A stretch of 64,000 nt of DNA, taken from positions 983,501-1,047,500 of the forward strand of contig NZ_CP157875.1 of the NCBI RefSeq assembly GCF_040215105.1, written 5' to 3'. This document shows, in pieces, positions 53,379 to 62,510 of this stretch (positions within the stretch are counted from its first letter, which is position 1; every line of letters begins with the position of its first letter). Both the position numbers and the translations under genes were made by a program. The notes below the pieces were generated by a model. It was not told the DNA's origin. It saw only the letters and a list, made by a program, of their open reading frames with translations, and made no database searches. This DNA comes from Aeromonas veronii (GTDB lineage Bacteria; Pseudomonadota; Gammaproteobacteria; Enterobacterales; Aeromonadaceae).

Positions 53379-53806
53379 TAATTGACGTTTTTATTACCTA
53401 ATTTTTCAACAATTAACGGTTCCGTCACGAATCGGGGTGACCGGTGTTCCATCTGCGGTCGATGGAGTATCGGATTACTTTTTCTAATTACCTGTCTGAC
53501 GTACAAAAATACCCCCATAGGGTTATCTGGACGAAAAATCCTTTAAAACCACGGCTTGCGGAGATGAGGAGGAAATATTCAATGGGGGTTAATTTTGTGA
53601 TAGCGCGGGGATTTTCCCCATTTGGCATGGCAGCTAACTTGCCTAAGGTGGTAAACTCAGGCGCTTTTGAATGATCCTGTATGTTGCTAATTTGTTTGTT
53701 TTTTCGACATTTTGTCGCGATGTAGGCGGGCTCATTCAACAACTCGTCGTGATGTATTTCTCGGCGCTAACCAACCTGTCTTCCCTTAACGGTAGTGCAA
53801 GTGAGT
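53379..53806. other. Upstream region of the nqr operon
   Basis: About 428 bases with no convincing gene, AT-rich at 53390-53600. It must hold the bolA terminator and the nqrA promoter. A short inverted repeat CGACA-TTT-TGTCG lies at 53705-53717. I could not assign promoter boxes with confidence. Confidence 0.5.
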
Positions 53807-55150
53807 ATGATTACAATTAAAAGAGGACTGGACATCCCCGTGCTGGGTGCTCCGGAGCAAGTAATCTACGATGGCCCGGCCATCACCCGTGTTGCTACAC
53901 TCGGCGAAGAGTTCGTGGGGATGCGTCCTACTATGTTCGTCAAAGTAGGTGATCGCGTCATTAAAGGTCAGGAGCTCTTCGAAGATAAGAAGAATCCCGG
54001 CGTTAAATTCACGGCCCCTGCCACCGGTGTGGTTTCTGAGATCAACCGTGGTGCCAAGCGTGTTCTGCAATCTGTCGTCATCGATCTCGATGGCTCCGAC
54101 GAGCAGGTAACCTTTGAACACTTTGCGTCTGCCGAGCTTGCACAGCTCGAGCGCAGCAAGGTGCAGGAGATCCTGGTCGCGTCAGGTCAGTGGACCGCGC
54201 TGCGTACCCGTCCATTCAGCAAGGTGCCGGCCGTGGGTTCCACCCCCCGTGCCATCTTCGTCACCGCCATGGACACCAACCCGCTGGCAGCCAATGCCGA
54301 GATCATCATCAAGGAACAGTCACAGGCTTTCCTCGATGGTCTGGCCGTGCTGACCCGTTTGACTGATGGCGCCGTTCACGTCTGCAAGGGCGAGGCGAGC
54401 CTACCCCATGCCGAACTGGCACAAGTCAAAGAAGCCGTCTTCGTCGGTCCGCACCCTGCCGGTCTGCCTGGCACCCATATCCACTTCCTGGACCCGGTCG
54501 GTGCCAAGAAAGTGCAGTGGCACATCAACTATCAGGATGTGATCGCCTACGGCAAGCTGTTCACCACGGGTCAGATCTTCACCGACAAGGTGATCTCCCT
54601 GGCCGGTCCGAACGTGGTCAAGCCGCGCCTGCTGCGCACCCGTCTGGGCGCCTGCATCAGCCAGTTGACCAACAACGAGCTGCGCGCCGACGAGAACCGT
54701 GTCATCTCCGGTTCCATCCTGAGTGGTTCCAAGGCTGCGGGAGTCCATGACTACCTTGGCCGTTATCACAACCAGGTGAGCGTGCTGGGCGAAGGCCGAG
54801 AGAAAGAGTTCCTGGGCTGGGTCAACCCCAGTGCCAACAAGTTCTCCATCACCCGCACCACCTTGGCGCACCTGGTGAAAGGCAAGCTCATCAACTTCAC
54901 GACCACCACCAACGGTAGTGATCGCTCCATGGTGCCTATCGGCAACTATGAGCGCGTGATGCCGCTCGACATCCTGCCGACCCTGCTGCTGCGGGATCTG
55001 ATCTCCGGTGATAGCGACAGCGCCCAGGCGCTCGGCTGCCTGGAGCTGGATGAGGAAGATTTGGCGCTCTGTACCTTCGTCTGCCCCGGCAAGACCGAAT
55101 ACGGCCCGATCTTGCGTGAGTGCCTGACCAAGATAGAACTGGAAGGTTAA
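53807..55150 (+). CDS. nqrA: Na+-translocating NADH:quinone reductase subunit A
   Basis: A 447-residue peripheral subunit of Na+-NQR, on the cytoplasmic side. It begins [20 protein letters not shown]; an in-frame GTG 12 bases upstream is a less likely start. Matches to the family: [61 protein letters not shown]. cholerae NqrA has 446 residues. It heads the operon nqrABCDEF-apbE-nqrM, which makes the sodium motive force that also drives the polar flagellum. Confidence 0.97.
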   Translation: MITIKRGLDIPVLGAPEQVIYDGPAITRVATLGEEFVGMRPTMFVKVGDRVIKGQELFEDKKNPGVKFTAPATGVVSEINRGAKRVLQSVVIDLDGSDEQVTFEHFASAELAQLERSKVQEILVASGQWTALRTRPFSKVPAVGSTPRAIFVTAMDTNPLAANAEIIIKEQSQAFLDGLAVLTRLTDGAVHVCKGEASLPHAELAQVKEAVFVGPHPAGLPGTHIHFLDPVGAKKVQWHINYQDVIAYGKLFTTGQIFTDKVISLAGPNVVKPRLLRTRLGACISQLTNNELRADENRVISGSILSGSKAAGVHDYLGRYHNQVSVLGEGREKEFLGWVNPSANKFSITRTTLAHLVKGKLINFTTTTNGSDRSMVPIGNYERVMPLDILPTLLLRDLISGDSDSAQALGCLELDEEDLALCTFVCPGKTEYGPILRECLTKIELEG

Positions 55151-55153
55151 GCG

Positions 55154-56383
55154 ATGAGTTTCAAGCAACTTCTTGAAAATATGGAACATCACTTCGAGCC
55201 GGGTGGCAAGTACGCTAAGTACTATGCCCTGTTCGAAGCGGCGTACACCCTGTTTTATACCCCCGGGTCCGTGACCCGCAATGCCGCTCACGTCCGTGAC
55301 GCCATCGATCTGAAACGCATGATGATCATGGTGTGGCTGGCCGTGTTCCCGGCCATGTTCTGGGGCATGTACAACGTCGGCAACCAGTCCATCGCCGCCA
55401 TCGCCCATCTGGGCAGCGCGGCCGGTGCCGATACCTGGCAATACACCATCGCCACCCTGCTGGGTGCCTCGCTGGATCCGGCCGTGGCCGGCGTCGGCAG
55501 CAAGATGCTGATCGGTGCGGCGCACTTCTTCCCGATCTACATCACCGTCTTCATCGTCGGTGGTTTCTGGGAAGTGCTGTTCGCCATGGTGCGCAAGCAC
55601 GAGATCAACGAAGGCTTCTTCGTGACCTCCATCCTGTTCGCCCTGATCGTGCCGCCCGAGCTGCCCCTGTGGCAAGCCGCTCTCGGCATTACCTTCGGCG
55701 TGGTGCTGGCCAAGGAAGTGTTCGGTGGTACCGGCAAGAACTTCCTGAACCCGGCGCTGGCGGGTCGTGCCTTCCTGTTCTTCGCCTACCCGGGCCAGAT
55801 CTCCGGTGATGCTGTCTGGGTTGCCGTCGACGGCTACTCCGGTGCGACTGCGCTGAGCCAGTGGGCCCAGGGCGGCCAGATGGCGCTGATCAACGGTGCG
55901 ACCGGCGAAGCCATCAGCTGGATGGATGCCTTCCTCGGCAACCTGCCAGGTTCCATCGGTGAAGTCTCCACCCTGATGATCCTCATCGGTGCGGCCATGA
56001 TCGTCTACATGCGGATCGCCTCCTGGCGCATCATCGCCGGTGTGATGATCGGTATGGTTGCGACCTCTCTGCTGTTCAACGTCATCGGTTCCGATACCAA
56101 CCCCATGTTCAACATGCCGTGGCACTGGCATCTGGTGCTGGGTGGCTTCGCCTTCGGTATGGCGTTCATGGCGACCGATCCGGTCTCCGCTGCCTTTACC
56201 AACAAGGGCAAGTGGTGGTATGGCGCCCTCATCGGCGTCATGGTGGTGCTGATCCGGGTCGTGAACCCCGCGTTCCCGGAAGGCATGATGCTGGCCATTC
56301 TGTTTGCCAACCTGTTTGCCCCCTTGTTTGACCATTTCGTGGCACAGGCGAACATCAAGCGGAGGATCGCACGTGGCCTTTAA
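55154..56383 (+). CDS. nqrB: Na+-NQR subunit B
   Basis: A 409-residue integral membrane subunit with about ten helices that carries riboflavin and a covalently bound FMN. The FMN attachment motif is [12 protein letters not shown], with the threonine at residue 232 (Thr236 in V. cholerae). Other landmarks: [20 protein letters not shown] and [20 protein letters not shown]. It is part of the Na+ channel and binds inhibitors such as korormicin in Vibrio. It overlaps nqrC by 11 bases. Confidence 0.97.
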   Translation: MSFKQLLENMEHHFEPGGKYAKYYALFEAAYTLFYTPGSVTRNAAHVRDAIDLKRMMIMVWLAVFPAMFWGMYNVGNQSIAAIAHLGSAAGADTWQYTIATLLGASLDPAVAGVGSKMLIGAAHFFPIYITVFIVGGFWEVLFAMVRKHEINEGFFVTSILFALIVPPELPLWQAALGITFGVVLAKEVFGGTGKNFLNPALAGRAFLFFAYPGQISGDAVWVAVDGYSGATALSQWAQGGQMALINGATGEAISWMDAFLGNLPGSIGEVSTLMILIGAAMIVYMRIASWRIIAGVMIGMVATSLLFNVIGSDTNPMFNMPWHWHLVLGGFAFGMAFMATDPVSAAFTNKGKWWYGALIGVMVVLIRVVNPAFPEGMMLAILFANLFAPLFDHFVAQANIKRRIARGL

Positions 56384-57161
56384 TAAAGACTCTACTATCG
56401 GCACCCTCACCGTCGTAACCGGTCTGTGCCTGGTCTGTTCCATCGTGGTCTCCGTGGCCGCCGTGGGACTGCGTCCGGCCCAGCTGGAAAACAAGGCGCT
56501 GGACAAGCAAAGCAATATCCTGTCCGTCGCCGGTGTCGATGTCAGTTCTGTGGCCAAGCGTGACCTGGCCCAGTTGTATGGCGACAAGATTGAAGCGCGT
56601 CTGGTGGATTTGACTACCGGTGAGTTCGTTGACGGCGATGCCGACAACTTCGACACCAAGGTCGCCGCCAAGGATCCGGCCCAGAACATCCGTCTGGCCC
56701 CGGCCGACGACAAGGCTGGCCTGCGTCAAATCTCCAAGCTGGTTCCCGTGTTCTTTGCCAAGGATGCCGACGGCAAGGTCGACAACATCATCCTGCCGAT
56801 CTACGGCCAGGGTCTGTGGTCCACCATGTATGCCTTCGTCGCGGTCGCGGCCGACGGTCAGACCGTCAAAGGCATCACCTACTATGATCACGGCGAAACC
56901 CCGGGTCTGGGCGGCGAGATCGAGAACCCGGCCTGGCGCGAACTGTTCGTCGGCAAGAAGCTGTTCGATCAGGACGGTCAGCCGGCGCTGCGCGTGATCA
57001 AGGGCCATGCTCCGGCAGGCTCCGAGCATGAAATCGATGGCCTGTCCGGTGCAACCCTGACCGGCAATGGCGTACAGCACACCTTCGACTTCTGGATGGG
57101 TCCCAAGGGCTTCGGTCCCTTCCTGGCCAAGGTACGTGCAGGAGAAATCAACAATGGCTGA
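56373..57161 (+). CDS. nqrC: Na+-NQR subunit C
   Basis: A 262-residue subunit with one N-terminal membrane helix ([20 protein letters not shown]) and a periplasmic FMN-binding domain. The covalent FMN site is [17 protein letters not shown], with Thr228 as the attachment residue, modified by ApbE. The start is GTG at 56373 with GGAGG seven bases before it. The upstream part of the frame lies inside nqrB. Confidence 0.97.
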   Translation: MAFNKDSTIGTLTVVTGLCLVCSIVVSVAAVGLRPAQLENKALDKQSNILSVAGVDVSSVAKRDLAQLYGDKIEARLVDLTTGEFVDGDADNFDTKVAAKDPAQNIRLAPADDKAGLRQISKLVPVFFAKDADGKVDNIILPIYGQGLWSTMYAFVAVAADGQTVKGITYYDHGETPGLGGEIENPAWRELFVGKKLFDQDGQPALRVIKGHAPAGSEHEIDGLSGATLTGNGVQHTFDFWMGPKGFGPFLAKVRAGEINNG

Positions 57162-57786
57162 CAAGAGCGAAATGAAAAAATTGCTGTTGACGCCTGTGCT
57201 CGGCAACAACCCCATCGCACTGCAGGTGCTGGGTGTCTGTTCCGCGCTGGCCGTTACCAGCCAGATGAAGACAGCGTTCGTGATGACGCTGGCCGTTACC
57301 GCGGTCACCGCCTTCTCCAACCTGTTCATCTCCTTGATCCGCAACCACATTCCGAACAGCGTGCGGATCATCGCCCAGATGGCGGTGATCGCATCCCTGG
57401 TTATCGTGGTTGACCAGGTGCTCAAGGCGTATGCCTATGACATCTCCAAGCAGTTGTCGGTGTTCGTCGGCCTCATCATCACCAACTGTATCGTGATGGG
57501 TCGTGCCGAAGCCTATGCCATGAAGAGCGCCCCGCTGCCCTCCTTCCTGGACGGGATCGGCAACGGTCTGGGCTACGGTGCCGTGCTGCTGGCCGTGGCC
57601 ACGGTGCGCGAGATCCTGGGGTCCGGCACCTGGTTCGGCATCGAGCTGCTGCCGCTGGTGAACAACGGTGGCTGGTATGTGCCTAACGGCCTGCTGCTGC
57701 TGCCGCCGAGTGCATTCTTCATCATTGGTCTGATCATCTGGGGCGTACGCACCAAGGATCCCAAGCAGGTGGAGGCAAAGGATTAA
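57154..57786 (+). CDS. nqrD: Na+-NQR subunit D
   Basis: A 210-residue membrane protein with six helices. It starts [20 protein letters not shown] and contains [20 protein letters not shown] and the cysteine-bearing [19 protein letters not shown], which helps bind an intramembrane Fe centre together with NqrE. It overlaps the nqrC stop by eight bases. Confidence 0.97.
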   Translation: MADKSEMKKLLLTPVLGNNPIALQVLGVCSALAVTSQMKTAFVMTLAVTAVTAFSNLFISLIRNHIPNSVRIIAQMAVIASLVIVVDQVLKAYAYDISKQLSVFVGLIITNCIVMGRAEAYAMKSAPLPSFLDGIGNGLGYGAVLLAVATVREILGSGTWFGIELLPLVNNGGWYVPNGLLLLPPSAFFIIGLIIWGVRTKDPKQVEAKD

Positions 57787-57789
57787 GGT

Positions 57790-58386
57790 ATGGAACACTA
57801 TCTGAGTCTGTTGATTCGTTCGATCTTCATCGAAAACCTGGCGCTCTCCTTCTTCCTGGGGATGTGTACCTTCCTGGCGGTGTCCAAGAAGGTCAAGACC
57901 GCCATGGGTCTGGGTATCGCCGTGATTGTGGTACAGACTGTTGCCGTACCGGCCAACAACCTGATCTACAACTATGTGCTGAAAGACGGCGCCCTGGTAC
58001 AGGGCCTGGATCTGAGCTTCCTGAGCTTCATCACCTTCATCGGTGTGATTGCGGCCCTGGTACAGATCCTGGAGATGGCGCTGGACAAGTATTTCCCCGC
58101 GCTCTACAACGCCCTGGGTATCTTCCTGCCGCTCATCACCGTGAACTGCGCCATCTTCGGTGGCGTCTCCTTCATGGTGCAGCGTGACTACAACTTCGTG
58201 GAGTCTGTGGTCTATGGCGTGGGCTCGGGTGCCGGTTGGATGCTGGCCATCGTCGCGATGGCAGGGATCCGCGAGAAGATGAAGTATTCCGATGTTCCGG
58301 AAGGCCTGCGTGGCCTCGGCATCACCTTCATCACCGCGGGTCTGATGGCACTGGGCTTCATGTCCTTCTCTGGTATTTCCCTGTAA
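57790..58386 (+). CDS. nqrE: Na+-NQR subunit E
   Basis: A 198-residue membrane protein with six helices, homologous to NqrD in inverted topology. Landmarks: [40 protein letters not shown] and [20 protein letters not shown]. Cysteines in the paired repeats of NqrD and NqrE (here in GMCTF and VNCAI) hold the 2Fe-2S or Fe centre in the membrane. Confidence 0.97.
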   Translation: MEHYLSLLIRSIFIENLALSFFLGMCTFLAVSKKVKTAMGLGIAVIVVQTVAVPANNLIYNYVLKDGALVQGLDLSFLSFITFIGVIAALVQILEMALDKYFPALYNALGIFLPLITVNCAIFGGVSFMVQRDYNFVESVVYGVGSGAGWMLAIVAMAGIREKMKYSDVPEGLRGLGITFITAGLMALGFMSFSGISL

Positions 58387-58403
58387 TCGGAAAGGAAATA
58401 TAG

Positions 58404-59627
58404 ATGGAAATTATTCTGGGTGTGGTCATGTTCACCGTGATCCTGCTGGCCCTGGTAGCAGTTATTCTGTTCGCCAAGTCCAAGCTGGTGACCGCGGGTG
58501 ACGTGACAATCAGCATCAACGGCGACCCGGCCAAGGCTGTCACCAGCCCGGCGGGTGGCAAGCTGCTCGGCGTCCTGGCCGGCAGCGGTATCTTCGTCTC
58601 CTCCGCCTGTGGCGGCGGTGGCTCCTGTGGTCAGTGCAAGGTGCGGGTGAAGTCCGGCGGCGGCGACATCCTGCCGACCGAACTGGATCACATCAGCAAG
58701 GGCGAGGCCCGTCATGGCGAGCGTCTGGCCTGCCAGGTCACCGTGCGCGCCGACATGGACATCGAGCTTCCCGAAGAGATCTTCGGGGTGAAGAAGTGGG
58801 AATGTACCGTCATCTCCAATGACAACAAGGCCACCTTCATCAAGGAACTCAAGCTGCAGATCCCGGATGGCGAGAGCGTCCCGTTCCGCGCCGGTGGTTA
58901 TATCCAGATCGAAGCCCCTGCACACCACGTGCAGTACAAGAACTTCGATATTCCCGAGGAATATCGCGGTGATTGGGATCGCTTCAAGATCTTCGAGCTG
59001 GAGTCCAAGGTCAATGAGCCGATCATCCGTGCTTATTCCATGGCCAACTATCCGGAAGAGTTCGGCATCATCATGCTGAACGTGCGGATCGCGACCCCGC
59101 CGCCGAGCAACTGGACTGCGCCTCCCGGCCAGATGTCCTCCTACATCTTCAACCTGAAAGCAGGGGACAAGGTGACCATCTCCGGTCCGTTCGGCGAATT
59201 CTTCGCCAAGGACACCGACGCCGAAATGGTGTTCATCGGTGGTGGTGCGGGCATGGCGCCGATGCGCTCTCACATCTTCGATCAGCTGCGTCGCCTGAAG
59301 ACCAAGCGCAAGATGAGCTTCTGGTACGGTGCCCGTTCCAAGCGCGAGATGTTCTATGTCGAGGACTTCGACATGCTGGCCGCCGAGAACGAGAACTTCA
59401 CCTGGAACGTCGCCCTGTCTGATCCGCAACCGGAAGACAACTGGGATGGCTACACCGGCTTCATCCACAACGTGCTGTTCGAGAACTATCTCAAGAACCA
59501 CGAGGCGCCGGAAGATTGCGAGTTCTACATGTGCGGGCCTCCCGTCATGAACGCGGCCGTCATCAACATGCTGAAAAACCTCGGTGTTGAAGACGAAAAC
59601 ATCCTGCTGGATGACTTTGGTGGTTAA
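58404..59627 (+). CDS. nqrF: Na+-NQR subunit F (NADH dehydrogenase part)
   Basis: A 407-residue NADH-oxidising subunit anchored by one N-terminal helix ([20 protein letters not shown]). A 2Fe-2S domain has [18 protein letters not shown] and a last cysteine in ERLACQ; an FAD domain has [12 protein letters not shown]; and an NADH domain has [19 protein letters not shown] and [16 protein letters not shown]. The length equals the usual 407-408. The C-terminus DDFGG is conserved. Electrons enter the complex here. Confidence 0.98.
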   Translation: MEIILGVVMFTVILLALVAVILFAKSKLVTAGDVTISINGDPAKAVTSPAGGKLLGVLAGSGIFVSSACGGGGSCGQCKVRVKSGGGDILPTELDHISKGEARHGERLACQVTVRADMDIELPEEIFGVKKWECTVISNDNKATFIKELKLQIPDGESVPFRAGGYIQIEAPAHHVQYKNFDIPEEYRGDWDRFKIFELESKVNEPIIRAYSMANYPEEFGIIMLNVRIATPPPSNWTAPPGQMSSYIFNLKAGDKVTISGPFGEFFAKDTDAEMVFIGGGAGMAPMRSHIFDQLRRLKTKRKMSFWYGARSKREMFYVEDFDMLAAENENFTWNVALSDPQPEDNWDGYTGFIHNVLFENYLKNHEAPEDCEFYMCGPPVMNAAVINMLKNLGVEDENILLDDFGG

Positions 59628-59630
59628 TCC

Positions 59631-60668
59631 ATGCACAGCGTTGTAAAGACCTGGCTAGCCTTCGGGCTAGCCTTTTTCTTGACTGGGTGCGGTCAGGAAA
59701 CGGTCCAATCCAAACCGGAGATCCACATCACCGGCAGCACCATGGGTACCTACTACTCCATCAAGGTGGCGGATGACGCCGTCCAGGATGGAGCCAAATT
59801 ACAGGCCGAGGTCGATGTCCTGCTGGAGCGGGTCAACGATCAGATGTCCACCTACAGACCCGATTCCGAGCTCTCCCGCTTCAACCAGCACAAGGACAAC
59901 ACGCCCGTGGTGGTCTCCCGGGACACCGCACGGGTGGTGACCGAGGCCATACACATTGGCCGCGAGAGCCGCGGCGCGCTGGACGTGACCGTGGGCCCCC
60001 TGGTCAATCTGTGGGGCTTTGGCCCGGACGCGAAACCGACCAAGGTACCGTCCGATGACCTGATCAGCCAGACCCGCCAGAAGACCGGGCTCGGCAATCT
60101 GCACGTGATCACCTCCGCCGATGCGGATACCCTGCAAAAAGACATCCCGGATCTCTATGTGGATCTCTCCGCCATCGCCAAGGGCTTCGGGGTGGACAAG
60201 GTCGCCGAGTATCTGGAATCCTTGGGGGCACGCAACTACCTGGTGGAGATCGGCGGTGAGCTGCGCCTCAACGGGGTCAACGGCAAGGGGCACCCCTGGC
60301 GGGTGGCCATCGAGAAGCCGACCGTCAATGTCGGCTCGGTGCAGGAGGTGATCCAGCCCGGGGACAACGGCGTGGCCACCTCGGGGGATTATCGCAACTA
60401 CTACGAGATGGATGGCAAGCGCTTCTCCCACACCATCGATCCGCTGACGGGCAAACCCATTCAGCATCGGATGGTGTCGGTGACCGTGATCCACCCCTCC
60501 TGCATGACCGCGGACGGGCTGGCGACGGCGCTCACTGTCATGGGGCCAGAGAAAAGCCTGGCCTATGCCAAGGAGCAGGGGCTGGCCATCTTCGTGATCA
60601 CCAAGACGGACGATGGCTTCAAAGAGTCCTACTCGGATGCCTTCAAGCCCTATCTGGTGAAGAAGTAA
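59631..60668 (+). CDS. apbE: FAD:protein FMN transferase ApbE
   Basis: A 345-residue periplasmic lipoprotein (lipobox FLTGC) that transfers FMN from FAD to the threonines of NqrB and NqrC. Pattern: ITGSTMGTYYSIKVADDA, STYRPDSELSRFNQHK, DLSAIAKGFGVDKVAEYLES and RFSHTIDPLTGKPIQHRMVS. It starts three bases after the nqrF stop, inside the operon, so the maturation enzyme is made together with its targets. Confidence 0.96.
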   Translation: MHSVVKTWLAFGLAFFLTGCGQETVQSKPEIHITGSTMGTYYSIKVADDAVQDGAKLQAEVDVLLERVNDQMSTYRPDSELSRFNQHKDNTPVVVSRDTARVVTEAIHIGRESRGALDVTVGPLVNLWGFGPDAKPTKVPSDDLISQTRQKTGLGNLHVITSADADTLQKDIPDLYVDLSAIAKGFGVDKVAEYLESLGARNYLVEIGGELRLNGVNGKGHPWRVAIEKPTVNVGSVQEVIQPGDNGVATSGDYRNYYEMDGKRFSHTIDPLTGKPIQHRMVSVTVIHPSCMTADGLATALTVMGPEKSLAYAKEQGLAIFVITKTDDGFKESYSDAFKPYLVKK

Positions 60669-60757
60669 TGAACGGCCATCCCTTCGGGGGTGGCGTTGAC
60701 GTATTGAGTGCACGGGTGCCTCTCGCGGCATCCGGTTAAACAGTAAGGGGTAATAGC

Positions 60758-60982
60758 ATGCAGACTTTTCTGATTACCTTCGGGGTGTTTCTGGCGGTGG
60801 TGGTGGCCATGGCCATCGGTTACATCTTCCAGAAGAAGACCATCTCCGGCTCCTGTGGCGGCCTTGGCACCATAGGGATCGAGAAGGAGTGCGACTGCCC
60901 GGAGCCCTGTGACAACCGCAAGCAGAAGATGGCCAAGGAAGAGGCCCGTCGCAAGATGCTGGAAGAGCACCGCATCATCTGA
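60758..60982 (+). CDS. nqrM: Na+-NQR maturation protein NqrM
   Basis: A 74-residue small membrane protein (DUF539 type) with one N-terminal helix (LITFGVFLAVVVAMAIGYIF) and a cysteine-rich part SCGGLGTIGIEKECDCPEPC. In V. cholerae NqrM is needed to build the Fe centre between NqrD and NqrE, and its cysteines probably deliver iron. It lies 89 bases after apbE and is followed by a strong terminator. Confidence 0.95.
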   Translation: MQTFLITFGVFLAVVVAMAIGYIFQKKTISGSCGGLGTIGIEKECDCPEPCDNRKQKMAKEEARRKMLEEHRII

Positions 60983-61010
60983 GCGGCACCGTCGTCATGG
61001 CGCCTGACAG

Positions 61011-61044
61011 AGCGAGCCGACCTTGAGGTCGGCTCGCTTTTTTT
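61011..61044 (+). terminator. Intrinsic terminator of the nqr operon
   Basis: A 12-base stem AGCGAGCCGACC/GGTCGGCTCGCT with loop TTGA, followed by TTTTTT. Confidence 0.93.
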
Positions 61045-61062
61045 GTGGGCAAGGGCCAGTGC

Positions 61063-61269
61063 TCAGTAATCGTATTGTTGGCAGGATTTTTTATTGAACT
61101 CGGCCTTCCTGCGGGTCAGCTCCTCCCGGGTACCCAGCTCATCCCCTTGCTTGATGGCTTTTTCCAGTATCTCGATACGCTCGAACAGCCAGCTGCACTC
61201 GGCAGTCGGGTGATCCTTGGCCGCCGTGATGACGGGCAGCAGACAGAGTCCCAGCCAGATCTTGTTCAT
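61063..61269 (-). CDS. Small exported protein of unknown function
   Basis: A 68-residue protein with a short signal peptide (IWLGLCLLPVITAA) and a charged helical mature part (ERIEILEKAIKQGDELGTR, EELTRRKAEFNKKSCQQYDY) carrying two cysteines that could form a disulfide. A strong ribosome site AAGGAGGAAGAGGG precedes the ATG. No family recognised. It lies opposite the nqr operon, with the nqr terminator just beyond its stop. Confidence 0.65.
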   Translation of the reverse strand: MNKIWLGLCLLPVITAAKDHPTAECSWLFERIEILEKAIKQGDELGTREELTRRKAEFNKKSCQQYDY

Positions 61270-61371
61270 CCCTCTTCCTCCTTGATGATGGGTTCCTTAA
61301 GAGTCTATATGCTCCCCGCGTTGCTACGACTGGCAGAAATCACAGCACTGGGGTAGCATGGGCTCAGTTAA

Positions 61372-61387
61372 CTGTTTATTTGTACAG
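61372..61387. promoter_or_regulatory. LexA (SOS) box at dinB
   Basis: CTGT-TTATTTGT-ACAG matches the gammaproteobacterial LexA consensus CTGT-N8-ACAG exactly. It ends only four bases before the dinB start codon. Confidence 0.85.
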
Positions 61388-61391
61388 TGTC

Positions 61392-62444
61392 ATGCGCAAG
61401 ATCATTCACATCGACATGGACTGCTTCTTCGCGGCGGTGGAGATGCGGGACAACCCGGCCCTGCGAGAGGTGCCGCTCGCCATCGGCGGCTCGGCGGACA
61501 GGCGCGGGGTCATCTCTACCTGCAACTATGTGGCGCGCCGCTTCGGGGTGCGCTCCGCGATGCCGAGCGGCCTGGCCAAGAAGCTCTGCCCGCCGCTGGT
61601 GCTGATCCCGGGTCGCATGGCGGTCTACAAGGAGGTCTCCCGCCAGTTGAGGGGGATCTTCCTGCGCTACACCGAACTGGTGGAGCCCCTCTCCCTCGAT
61701 GAAGCCTATCTGGACGTGACGGAGAGCCCCCATTGCGGCGGCAGCGCCACCCTGATGGCCGCCGAGATCCGTGCCGCGATCAACGCCGAGCTGGGGCTGA
61801 CCGCCTCCGCCGGGGTGGCGCCCAACAAGTTTCTGGCCAAGCTCGCCTCCGAGCAGCGCAAGCCGGACGGCCTATTCGTCATCCGGCCCCAGGAGGTGGA
61901 CGAGTTCGTCCGCCTGCTCCCCCTGGCCAAGTTGCCCGGTATTGGCCGCAAGACCGCCGATCGGCTGGAGTCCCAGGGGCTCTACTCCTGCGAGGATGCC
62001 AGGGCCATGAGCAGTGAGGAGCTGATCGCCCGCTTCGGCAAGTTGGGGGAGATGCTGACCGGTCGCATCTGGGGGCTGGACGATCAGCCGGTACAGGCTT
62101 CCAGGGTGCGCAAGAGTGTAGGGGTGGAGACCACCCTCAGCAGCGATGTGCTGGACGAGGAGGCTTGCTGGGCCGTGCTGAGTCGGCTCATCCCCGAGCT
62201 GGAGCTGCGCTTTGCCAAGGATTGCCCTGCCGAGATGCTGATGGGGCAGGGGATCAAACTCAAGTTTGCCGATTTTCAGCAGACCACCGTCTATCGCAAG
62301 GGGAGCTATCAGGCCGCTCGTTTCCACGATCTGCTGCACGAGGGGCTACACAGGGCTCAAGGAAAACCCATTCGCCTGCTCGGACTGGTGGTGGGGCTGC
62401 CGAGCACCGGGGAGCGCAATCAACTTAGCCTGGATCTGGGCTGA
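61392..62444 (+). CDS. dinB: DNA polymerase IV
   Basis: A 350-residue Y-family translesion polymerase induced in the SOS response. The catalytic carboxylates are in IIHIDMDCFFAAVE and EPLSLDEAYLDVTE. NPALREVPLAIGGSADRRGV and STCNYVARRFGVRSAMPS are the family segments, and the C-terminal little-finger domain ends in the beta-clamp-binding-like tail QLSLDL. The ATG at 61392 is required to keep IIHIDMD intact. There is no Shine-Dalgarno between it and the LexA box, which is unusual. Length as in E. coli DinB (351). Confidence 0.96.
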   Translation: MRKIIHIDMDCFFAAVEMRDNPALREVPLAIGGSADRRGVISTCNYVARRFGVRSAMPSGLAKKLCPPLVLIPGRMAVYKEVSRQLRGIFLRYTELVEPLSLDEAYLDVTESPHCGGSATLMAAEIRAAINAELGLTASAGVAPNKFLAKLASEQRKPDGLFVIRPQEVDEFVRLLPLAKLPGIGRKTADRLESQGLYSCEDARAMSSEELIARFGKLGEMLTGRIWGLDDQPVQASRVRKSVGVETTLSSDVLDEEACWAVLSRLIPELELRFAKDCPAEMLMGQGIKLKFADFQQTTVYRKGSYQAARFHDLLHEGLHRAQGKPIRLLGLVVGLPSTGERNQLSLDLG

Positions 62445-62449
62445 TTTAG

Positions 62450-62476
62450 TTAAGTTTCTGTTTCCAAATCCGATAC
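62450..62476 (+). promoter_or_regulatory. Candidate sigma-28 (FliA) promoter for the chemoreceptor
   Basis: TTAAGTTT, 11 bases, TCCGATAC: 7/8 and 6/8 matches to TAAAGTTT-N11-GCCGATAA with exact spacing, 34 bases before the chemoreceptor start. Late flagellar control is usual for chemoreceptors. Confidence 0.65.
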
Positions 62477-62510
62477 AGTGGTTACATCTGTAGAAGTTAG
62501 GAAATCATGC

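Noticed and set aside
54401..56713. A 770-codon open frame on the minus strand opposite nqrA-nqrC
   Set aside because: An antisense shadow of strongly supported NQR genes, with low-complexity His/Asp/Gly-rich composition and no ribosome site.
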